Part shown: one piece after another, positions 50,037 through 56,843 of the stretch
Layout: every line of letters begins with the position of its first letter
Position numbering within the stretch: position 1 is the stretch's first letter
Assembly: GCF_026125825.1 (NCBI RefSeq)
Contig: NZ_JAHCKK010000009.1
Span: 1 to 64,000 of the forward strand
Length of the DNA: 64,000 nt
Direction of reading: 5' to 3'
Origin: Hydrogenophaga sp.
GTDB lineage: Bacteria > Pseudomonadota > Gammaproteobacteria > Burkholderiales > Burkholderiaceae_C
Program-made: the position numbers and the translations under genes
The notes under the pieces: model-generated
Told to the model about the DNA's origin: nothing
What the model saw: the letters and a program-made list of their open reading frames with translations, nothing else
Database searches by the model: none

Positions 50037-50680
50037 ACCTCATTGCCGCCATCGAATGGGCCGAGGGCTACCACCGGCGCGGCCTTTACTCGCCGATTGG
50101 CGTGACCTTCCACTGGGTGATGGCCGCGCTCATGGTGTTCCAGCTGGCCCATGGGTGGTACCTGGGGTGGCAGCCGGTGGGGGGCGACAAGTACATCGGC
50201 TACCAGACGCACACGCAGGTGGGGTTGACGATCATGCTGCTGGGCACGCTGCGCCTGTGTTGGCACAGCCAGATCAGCGGACCCGATACGGTGGACGAGG
50301 CGTCGCTGACGGGCAAGGCCAGCCGCCTCCTGCAGAGTTGGTTCTACGTGAGCTTTTTCGCGCTGCCGATCAGCGGCTGGGTCATGTGGTCCACCCTGCC
50401 GAGCGACCTGCCCTTGTCCATCGCCGGTCTGATCCCGTTTCCCAACCTGCCTTTCGACCAGCTCTCCGAGGGCCTGCAGCACCGCCTGATGCAGTGGGCC
50501 GCCAGCGCCCATTACTGGATCGTGTGGATCACGGCGCTGCTCATCCCCGGCCACGCCGGGGCGGCGGTGCTGCACCACCTGATCAAGCGCGACCGCGTGC
50601 TGCCTTCGATGTTCGACCTCAACGGTCCGGCGTCGCCGGGCGTGGTGGGATCTGCGCCAGATAAAGGCCCAGTTGCCTGA
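50033..50680 (+). CDS. Cytochrome b561-family membrane protein
   Basis: A 215-residue four-helix b-type cytochrome. Heme-ligand His residues are seen in VTFHWVMAALMVFQLAHGWYLGW, YQTHTQVGLTIMLLGTLRLCWH and AASAHYWIVWITALLIPGHAGAAVLHH. It moves electrons at the inner membrane, probably between quinol and a periplasmic carrier. Coupled to ctaG; its 3' end overlaps the convergent cytochrome c gene by 62 bp. Confidence 0.9.
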   Translation: MNLIAAIEWAEGYHRRGLYSPIGVTFHWVMAALMVFQLAHGWYLGWQPVGGDKYIGYQTHTQVGLTIMLLGTLRLCWHSQISGPDTVDEASLTGKASRLLQSWFYVSFFALPISGWVMWSTLPSDLPLSIAGLIPFPNLPFDQLSEGLQHRLMQWAASAHYWIVWITALLIPGHAGAAVLHHLIKRDRVLPSMFDLNGPASPGVVGSAPDKGPVA

Positions 50681-51305
50681 CCTGCCCCGCGTCGAGCTGC
50701 TGCGCCACTTCCAACATCACATGATTGCCGTCGTTGCGCCGTTTCGAGAGTTGCCAGTCCTGCAGTTGCTGGATCAGGTAGAAGGCCGGCTGGGCGTTGA
50801 GCGGCGGGCCGTTGGCGCTGCCCACGCCTTCGGCGCCGTGGCATTGCTGGCACGCGCGCGCGTACAGCGCCGGGGTCTGCGGGGCGATCGCTTCCTGCGT
50901 GGCGGCGGGCAAGGCCTGCGGCGGCAGGGCGGCGTAGTGGTTGGCCACGCGCACGCGCTCGTGGCTGTCGAGAAAGCGCGCCACGTCGCGCATCACCTCG
51001 TGCGGGCGCAGGCCTGCGGCGTAGTCTTCCATCTGCTTTTGCAGGTAGCCCGCAGGCAGGCCGGCGATGCGCGGCGCGTCAAAGCCATTGCCTTCGCCGC
51101 GCACGCCGTGGCAGGTGGCGCAGGCGTAGCGCGCGCCGGCCTGGCCACCGCTCATGGCGATGAGTTCGCCGCTGCGGCTCCAGGGGTCTTCGCTGGGGGT
51201 CTTGCGGTCGGTGCAGGCCGTGGTCAGGGCCAGCGCGCACAGGGCCAGCAGCAGCGAGCCGAGGTTCGCGCGCCGGTGGTCTTGCAGCGACGGGTGTGTG
51301 CGCAT
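50619..51305 (-). CDS. Di-heme cytochrome c4-like protein
   Basis: A 228-residue exported cytochrome with two heme-binding motifs, CATCHG and CQQCHG, about 100 residues apart, each followed by MEDYAAGLRP and LQDWQLSKRR-type segments that carry the distal Met in c4 cytochromes. A lipoprotein-like signal (LLLALCALALTTAC) suggests membrane attachment, though the lipobox is imperfect. ATG 51305 is used; ATG 51326 is possible. It probably donates electrons to the caa3 oxidase. Confidence 0.9.
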   Translation of the reverse strand: MRTHPSLQDHRRANLGSLLLALCALALTTACTDRKTPSEDPWSRSGELIAMSGGQAGARYACATCHGVRGEGNGFDAPRIAGLPAGYLQKQMEDYAAGLRPHEVMRDVARFLDSHERVRVANHYAALPPQALPAATQEAIAPQTPALYARACQQCHGAEGVGSANGPPLNAQPAFYLIQQLQDWQLSKRRNDGNHVMLEVAQQLDAGQVRQLGLYLAQIPPRPATPDR

Positions 51306-51723
51306 GGGAACTAGATCATCGTGCATACCGGGCGCGCCGCGCTCGCCGAAGGGCTATTGCGGCCGCTGGCTGGTGCTGGCCTGCATCGGCCTGGCGGCCT
51401 GCGACGGCCCGCCCGACCGCACGCCGACGCTGGCCGACGCCGATGCCGCCACGGGCCGGCGGCTCGTCGCCGAGAAGGGCTGCGTGGCCTGCCACAGCTT
51501 CCCCGATGTGAAGTGGCCGCGCGGCGGGCTCGGGCCCTCGCTGCACGGCTTCGCGCGCCAGGGCCTGATCGCCGGGCAGCTGCCCAACCAGCCCGGCGTG
51601 CTCATGCAATTTGTCAGGAACGCGCCCGGGCTGATGCCCGGGACGGCCATGCCGGCCATCACGATGTCAGACCAGGAAGCCCGCGATGTCACAGCCTACC
51701 TCCTCACGCTCCAATCTCGCTGA
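51304..51723 (+). CDS. Mono-heme cytochrome c, probable lipoprotein
   Basis: A cytochrome c of up to 139 residues. A hydrophobic signal with lipobox (WLVLACIGLAAC) is followed by TGRRLVAEKGCVACHSFPDVKWPRGGLGPSLHGFARQG, one CxxCH motif with distal Met in PGTAMPAI. The start is uncertain: ATG 51304 gives a long polar lead before the signal, and no ribosome site is clear. This ATG and that of the divergent di-heme cytochrome share the same CATG. Overlaps coxB by 38 bp. Confidence 0.82.
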   Translation: MGTRSSCIPGAPRSPKGYCGRWLVLACIGLAACDGPPDRTPTLADADAATGRRLVAEKGCVACHSFPDVKWPRGGLGPSLHGFARQGLIAGQLPNQPGVLMQFVRNAPGLMPGTAMPAITMSDQEARDVTAYLLTLQSR

Positions 51724-52684
51724 GGCCTTGAGTGGCTGGCCCCCGCCGGTGCTCGATCCGCACGGCCCGTTTTCGAACACGGTCACCTCACTCACCTGGG
51801 TGCTGATCGCGCTCGTGACGCTGATCTTCGCGCTGGTCTGCGCCGCCCTCTGGGTGGCGCTGTACGGCAGCGACACGCTGCGCGCGCGCCTCGGTGGCGA
51901 GGGCGTCGTGAAATGGTTCGGGCTGGTGGTCCCGGCCGGCGTGCTGTTCCTGCTGCTGGCCTGGGGCCTGACGCTGGCCGCCGGGCTGACCACGATCCAG
52001 GGCGACGAGTTGCGCATGCGGGTGTCGGGCAACATCTACTGGTGGCGCGTGTCCTACCTGGACGCGGCGGGCAAGGAGCTGCATGCCGATGCCAACGAGC
52101 TGCACATCCCGGTCGGCCGCCCGGTGGTCATCGACATGGTGTCCGAGGACGTGATCCACAGCTTCTGGGTGCCCAAGCTCGGGGGCAAGATGGACATGAT
52201 CCCGGGCCGCACCAACCGGCTCAAGCTGCAGGCCGACCGGGCCGGCGTCTATGGCGGGCAATGCGCCGAGTTCTGCGGCGGCGCGCATTCCCTGATGGGC
52301 TTCGTGGTGGTGGCGCACGAGCCCGAAGACTGGCAGCGCTGGAACGCGGCGCGGCTGGCGCGCCAGCAGCCGCAGCCCGCGCCGGCCGCAGCCCCCGTCG
52401 ACGACGAGGTGCTGCGGGGCAGCCGGCTCTTTGGCGAGGCCGGCTGCGCGGCCTGCCACCGCATCGCCGGCACCTCGGCGCAAGGGCTCTCGGGGCCGGA
52501 CTTGACGCACATCGGCTCGCGGCAGTCGCTGGGCGCGGGCATCCTGCCCAACCACCGCGGCACGCTCATCGGCTGGATCGGCGACAGCCAGTCGATCAAG
52601 CCCAACAACCGCATGCCGGCCTACCGCTCCCTGCAGGCCGCCGAGCTGCACGCCCTGGCCGCGTACATGGAGTCGCTGAAATGA
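51686..52684 (+). CDS. coxB: Cytochrome c oxidase subunit II with fused cytochrome c (caa3 type)
   Basis: A 332-residue subunit II. Two N-terminal membrane helices (TSLTWVLIALVTLIFALVCAALWV and VVPAGVLFLLLAWGLTLA), then the CuA domain with GNIYWWRVSYLD, HSFWVPKLGGKMDMIPG and the copper site GQCAEFCGGAHSLMGF. After a Pro/Ala linker a cytochrome c domain with CAACH and distal Met in NNRMPAYRSL follows. It takes electrons from periplasmic cytochromes and passes them to subunit I. Four-base overlap with coxA. Confidence 0.95.
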   Translation: MSQPTSSRSNLAEALSGWPPPVLDPHGPFSNTVTSLTWVLIALVTLIFALVCAALWVALYGSDTLRARLGGEGVVKWFGLVVPAGVLFLLLAWGLTLAAGLTTIQGDELRMRVSGNIYWWRVSYLDAAGKELHADANELHIPVGRPVVIDMVSEDVIHSFWVPKLGGKMDMIPGRTNRLKLQADRAGVYGGQCAEFCGGAHSLMGFVVVAHEPEDWQRWNAARLARQQPQPAPAAAPVDDEVLRGSRLFGEAGCAACHRIAGTSAQGLSGPDLTHIGSRQSLGAGILPNHRGTLIGWIGDSQSIKPNNRMPAYRSLQAAELHALAAYMESLK

Positions 52685-55281
52685 CGCAGCGCGTCCCTGC
52701 CGGCGTGGCCGGCGCCGTCTCCGACGCCGAGACCGCGCCCTCGGAGACCGGTTTCGACGCGCGGCTCTACGAGCGCTTTCCCACCCAGGACCCAAGGCCA
52801 CCGGGCGAACTCGAGGCCCTGAAGAAGGTCTGGGAGACGCCCGGCGGATGGCGCGCCTTCAGCGCCGTCAACAACAATTTCATCGGCTTCCTGTTCATCG
52901 TCACGGCCTTCGGCTTCTTCGTCGCCGCCGGGGTGCTGTCGCTGGTGATGCGCGTGCAACTGTCCGCGCCGCTGGCCGGCATCGTGCCGCAGGAGACCTA
53001 CAACCAGCTGTTCACGATGCACGGCTCGGTGATGATGTTCCTGTTCGCGGTGCCCGCCGTCGAGGCCATCGCCGTGATGCTGCTGCCGCAGATGATCGGC
53101 GCGCGCGACCTGCCGTTTCCGCGCCTCTCGGCCTACTCGTACTGGGCCTACCTGATCGGCGGCGTGGTCTTCTTCTGCTCGATCTTCGTCAGCCTGGCGC
53201 CCTCGGGCGGGTGGTTCATGTACCCGCCGCTGAGCTCGTCGGTCTACGCCCAGGGCATCAACGCCGACTTCTGGCTGCTGGGCATCGGCTTCATCGAGAT
53301 CAGCGCGATCGCCGGCGCCATCGAACTCACCGTGGGCGTGCTGCGCACACGCGCCCCGGGCATGACGCTGGCGAAGATGCCGCTGTACGCCTGGGCGGTG
53401 CTGATCTTCGGGGTGATGATCATCCTGGCCTTCCCCGCGATGATCATGGTGACCTTTCTGCTGGAACTCGAACGCGCCTTCAACTGGCCGCTGTTCGACG
53501 CCACGCGCGGCGGCGACCCGCTGCTCTACCAGCACCTGTTCTGGTTCTTCGGCCACCCCGACGTCTACATCATCTTCATCCCGGCCTCGGCCATGCTGTC
53601 GACCATGATCGTGACGGTCGCGCAGAAGCCGCTGGTGGGCCACGAGATCGTGGTGATGGCGCTGATCGCCACCGGCTTCATCAGCTTCGGGGTCTGGGCG
53701 CACCACATGTTCACCGTGGGCCTGCCGGGCCTGTCGGCCGGCTACTTCTCGGCCGCCTCGATGGCGGTGGCCATTCCCGCGGGCGCGCAGGTGTTCGCGT
53801 GGATCGCCACGCTCGCCTCGGGCAAGGTCCGGCGCAACGTGCCCTCGCTCTTTCTCATCGGCGGCATCCTCATCTTCGTGATGGGCGGCCTCACGGGCGT
53901 GATGGTGGGCATGGTCGCCTTCGATGGGCAGGCGCACGACACCTACTTCGTGGTGGCGCACTTCCACTACGTGCTCATCGGCAGCATGGTGTTCCCGCTG
54001 TTTGCCGCGTTCTACTACTGGACGCCGATGATCAACGGCCAGCAGCTCTCCGAGCGGGTCGGGCGCTGGGTCTTCTGGCTGAACTTCGTGGGCGTGCACG
54101 TCTGCTTCCTGCCCATGCACCTGAGCGGGCTGATGGGCATGCCCAGGCGCGTGGACACCTACCTGCCCGGGCGCTCGATGGAGCTGCCCAACCTGATCTC
54201 GACCTTGGGCGCGTTCATCATGGCCGCTGGCGTGCTGCTGTTCGTGATCGACGCGCTGCGCTGCTACAGCCGCCGGGACCGGGGCGACGGCAACGCGCGC
54301 AACGTGTACAACGGCGGCACGCTGGAATGGCTCTCCACCGGCAACTACGGCATCCGCTCGATCCCCGTCGTCAGTTCGCTGGAGCCTCTGTGGGCCGACG
54401 CGCGGCTGCGCGAGGACGTCGAGGCCGGGCGCTACTTCCTGCCCGGCACCACCACCGGCGCGCGCGAGACGCTGATCACCAGCAGTTCGCGCGCGGAGCC
54501 GCAGTACGTGCAGATCATGCCGGGGCCCGCGTGGTCGCCCCTGCTGGCCGCGCTCTTCACCGCCGGCTTCTTCCTGCTGCTCACGGTCAAGGCCCTCGCG
54601 CTGAGCGCGATCTGCGGCGTGCTCACCATCGCCTGCGTGATGCGCTGGGTCTGGCACAACGACCGGCACATCCCGCAGAAGCAGGTGGACGCGGGCGGGG
54701 GCATCCTGCTGCCCACCTACGTGGCCGGCCCGGCATCGCACGGCTGGTGGGCCGCGGTGCTGCTGGTCGTCGTCCTGGGGATGATCTATCTGATGGCGAT
54801 GTTCGCCTACCTGTACCTGCATGGCGCGCACCCGGACGCCTGGCGCATCACCGCACCGCGCGGCGCGCTGGTGCCGGGCGTGCTGCTGCTGGGGGCGTCG
54901 GGCGCGCTGGCTTTCGCCGCGCGGCCGTTGCTGGCGAGGTTCCAGCGCGGCAGCGGGCTCAGCGCCTGGGCCATGTCGCTGAGCATGCTGTGCCTGGTTG
55001 CCGCGCTGGTGGTGGACGCGCTCGACTGGTGGCACGCCGGTCTGCGCGGCGACGCCAGCGGGCAAGGGGCGGCCATCTTCGCCATGCTGGCGTGGCACAG
55101 CTCCATCGTCCTGGCGGTGGTGCTCTCGGCGCTGTACTACCTCGCGCGCTGGATGCGCGGCCTGGCGCCGGGCCCGGCCAACAAGACGCTGGAGGCCTTG
55201 CGCATCCTCTTCATGTATGCGGCGCTCGAAGGCGCGGCCGGCCTGCTGTTGCCGCGCGCACTGCCCTGGAGCGGCGTGTGA
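52681..55281 (+). CDS. Cytochrome c oxidase subunit I fused to subunit III
   Basis: An 866-residue fusion. The first roughly 590 residues are subunit I (heme a/a3 and CuB): TMHGSVMMFLFAVP, WFFGHPDVYI (His-Tyr crosslink site), VWAHHMFTVG, the proton-channel segments and VVAHFHYVLIGS. From about 640 on, seven further helices match subunit III (MIYLMAMFAYLYLHG, WHSSIVLAVVLSALYYLARWMRG). I+III fusions are known in caa3 oxidases of soil proteobacteria. It reduces O2 to water and pumps protons. Confidence 0.95.
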   Translation: MTQRVPAGVAGAVSDAETAPSETGFDARLYERFPTQDPRPPGELEALKKVWETPGGWRAFSAVNNNFIGFLFIVTAFGFFVAAGVLSLVMRVQLSAPLAGIVPQETYNQLFTMHGSVMMFLFAVPAVEAIAVMLLPQMIGARDLPFPRLSAYSYWAYLIGGVVFFCSIFVSLAPSGGWFMYPPLSSSVYAQGINADFWLLGIGFIEISAIAGAIELTVGVLRTRAPGMTLAKMPLYAWAVLIFGVMIILAFPAMIMVTFLLELERAFNWPLFDATRGGDPLLYQHLFWFFGHPDVYIIFIPASAMLSTMIVTVAQKPLVGHEIVVMALIATGFISFGVWAHHMFTVGLPGLSAGYFSAASMAVAIPAGAQVFAWIATLASGKVRRNVPSLFLIGGILIFVMGGLTGVMVGMVAFDGQAHDTYFVVAHFHYVLIGSMVFPLFAAFYYWTPMINGQQLSERVGRWVFWLNFVGVHVCFLPMHLSGLMGMPRRVDTYLPGRSMELPNLISTLGAFIMAAGVLLFVIDALRCYSRRDRGDGNARNVYNGGTLEWLSTGNYGIRSIPVVSSLEPLWADARLREDVEAGRYFLPGTTTGARETLITSSSRAEPQYVQIMPGPAWSPLLAALFTAGFFLLLTVKALALSAICGVLTIACVMRWVWHNDRHIPQKQVDAGGGILLPTYVAGPASHGWWAAVLLVVVLGMIYLMAMFAYLYLHGAHPDAWRITAPRGALVPGVLLLGASGALAFAARPLLARFQRGSGLSAWAMSLSMLCLVAALVVDALDWWHAGLRGDASGQGAAIFAMLAWHSSIVLAVVLSALYYLARWMRGLAPGPANKTLEALRILFMYAALEGAAGLLLPRALPWSGV

Positions 55282-55583
55282 AGCCGCGCCAGCCGGCGAA
55301 CGCGCGGCCGATCGTCACGGCCCTGGCGATCTGGTTCGCCCACTTCATGGTGATCTGGGCGGCGGGCGAAATCTGGCCGCACCAGTGGGCGGCCAACGCG
55401 GTGGCCTGGGTGGCCACCGCCATCGCGCTGCTGGCCGTGGCCGTGCACGGCCACCGCTTGAAAGCACGGCACGCCGAGGGCGGGCTGCCGGGCTGGAGCT
55501 ACCGCATGGCGCGAGGGGCGGCCGCGATCGCGGCGGCGGCGGTGGTCTTCAGCGCCATGCCCTCGGTGGTGTTCCTGCCTTGA
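55278..55583 (+). CDS. Small membrane protein of the oxidase operon
   Basis: A 101-residue protein with three hydrophobic segments (IVTALAIWFAHFMVIWAAGEIWP, NAVAWVATAIALLAVAVHG, and GAAAIAAAAVVFSAMPSVVFLP). It starts with GTG overlapping the oxidase stop (GTGA). Position and size suit an accessory or subunit IV-like protein of the caa3 oxidase; no family recognised. Confidence 0.75.
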   Translation: MKPRQPANARPIVTALAIWFAHFMVIWAAGEIWPHQWAANAVAWVATAIALLAVAVHGHRLKARHAEGGLPGWSYRMARGAAAIAAAAVVFSAMPSVVFLP

Positions 55584-55695
55584 GCGAACCGGGCCGGGCA
55601 GGCGGCAGGCGGCGGCGCCCGGACCGCAGGCACGCCAACTGCCCCGGGGACATGGGCGGACAACCCACGCGCCCACCCACTTGAAAGGACACACC

Positions 55696-56160
55696 ATGGC
55701 ACGCAGCAGCATCCAGGGCACCAGCCCCGCACCCGCCGAACCCGCCGGCCGCGACACCGCGTCGCTGGGCCCGGGGGACTCCTCCGACAGCGGCAGCGAC
55801 ATGATGGGCATCGCCGACAGCGACGGCGGCGACCCCGGCGCGCCCGCCGACTTCGACGCCCCCGACGAACAGCGCCCCACCTTGCTCTCGCCCGATGCCC
55901 TGGCCTCGCCGAGCGACGCCGCAGGCACGGGCGAGAGCCGCAGCGCCGGCAGCGATGCCGGCAAGCGCGATGGCTGGGACATCGGTGTGGACCGCGTCAT
56001 CACGCCCGGTGGTGCGGACGAGGCCTCCGACGACGAAGACCCCGACCTGGCCTTCATCGACAGCGCAGAAGCCGGCGATCCGCTGAGCGACGAGGAGACG
56101 GACGACGCGCAGGAGGACGACGCGGCGCCGCGAGGCCCCGGGCTCAGGCCCGCGCGATGA
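55696..56160 (+). CDS. Acidic low-complexity protein
   Basis: A 154-residue protein very rich in Asp, Ser, Gly, Ala and Pro, with acidic clusters (SSDSGSDMMGIADSDGGDPG, EASDDEDPD, LSDEETDDAQEDDAA) and no hydrophobic core, so it is probably disordered. One more ordered stretch (GWDIGVDRVITPGGADEASDDE) stands in the middle. AAGGA precedes the ATG at 55696. No signal peptide. Function unknown; the codon use looks truly coding. Overlaps the convergent ferredoxin gene by 17 bp. Confidence 0.7.
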   Translation: MARSSIQGTSPAPAEPAGRDTASLGPGDSSDSGSDMMGIADSDGGDPGAPADFDAPDEQRPTLLSPDALASPSDAAGTGESRSAGSDAGKRDGWDIGVDRVITPGGADEASDDEDPDLAFIDSAEAGDPLSDEETDDAQEDDAAPRGPGLRPAR

Positions 56161-56416
56161 CCAGATCGGCCATGGGCCGGGCCACGCAGGGCAGGCAGTA
56201 GCCCTCTTCCTTTTCATCGGCGCTCAGGCCGGGCCAGGGAATGTCGTAGCGCACCTGCCCCTGCCGCAGGCGCGCGATGCAGGTGCGGCAAGTGCCGTTG
56301 CGACACGACACGGGCCAGGCCACGCCCGCGCGCGCCATGGCGGCGAACAGGCTGGTCTCGCTGTCGGCCTCGATGTCGGCGGCATCGCCGTCGATCTGGA
56401 TGCGGAAGGTGGTCAT
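56144..56416 (-). CDS. 2Fe-2S ferredoxin
   Basis: A 90-residue plant-type ferredoxin. Cys ligands: CRNGTCRTC (three) and a later CLPC (fourth), the spacing of 2Fe-2S ferredoxins, with the flanking RLRQGQVRYDIPWPGLSADEKEEGYCLPC pattern of the small proteobacterial ferredoxins. ATG 56416 is preferred over a GTG six codons earlier. Partner enzyme not identifiable. Confidence 0.9.
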   Translation of the reverse strand: MTTFRIQIDGDAADIEADSETSLFAAMARAGVAWPVSCRNGTCRTCIARLRQGQVRYDIPWPGLSADEKEEGYCLPCVARPMADLVIARA

Positions 56417-56456
56417 GCGCGTCGGGAGGGCCACGGGGTGGGCTTAGACTTTCCCC

Positions 56457-56804
56457 ATGAGCTTGGAATATTGGAAGTATGACGCGGGCAGCGAATCCGT
56501 CGCCTCGCTGGTGATTCCTGCCGCACTGGGCCGCGCGCGCACCTTCGACCTCGATGCCACGCTGCTGGTGGCGGTGCTGGCGGAGGCCGCCGAGCCCTCG
56601 CACGAACTGTCCGTGGAGGTGGACGGCCGGCGGGTGTGGCACCGGCGCATACCGAGCCACAACCCCGGGCAGACCGACGGCCTGGATTACCACTGCCGCC
56701 TGACGGTGGAGGCCGACGCCGAATGCCGCGTGCGCGCCAAGGCGAACTGCAAGGGCGGCAGGGTGCTGTCGCTGGTGCTGGAAGCCCGCGAGACGGCGTA
56801 CTGA
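56457..56804 (+). CDS. Hypothetical protein
   Basis: A 115-residue protein of no recognised family, predicted mostly beta (HELSVEVDGRRVWHRRIPSHN and later RLTVEADAECRVRAKANCKGGRVLSLVLEA). No signal peptide or membrane segment. It is divergent from the ferredoxin gene by 40 bp and convergent with the autotransporter. GC3 pattern supports real coding. Confidence 0.7.
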   Translation: MSLEYWKYDAGSESVASLVIPAALGRARTFDLDATLLVAVLAEAAEPSHELSVEVDGRRVWHRRIPSHNPGQTDGLDYHCRLTVEADAECRVRAKANCKGGRVLSLVLEARETAY

Positions 56805-56843
56805 GGCGCCCCGTCGCGCGGGGGCCTCAGAGCGCCCGCGCGA

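Noticed and set aside
52621-55098. An 825-codon minus-strand open frame opposite the oxidase genes
   Set aside because: His/Gln/Arg-rich shadow; the plus strand has all metal-ligand motifs of the oxidase.
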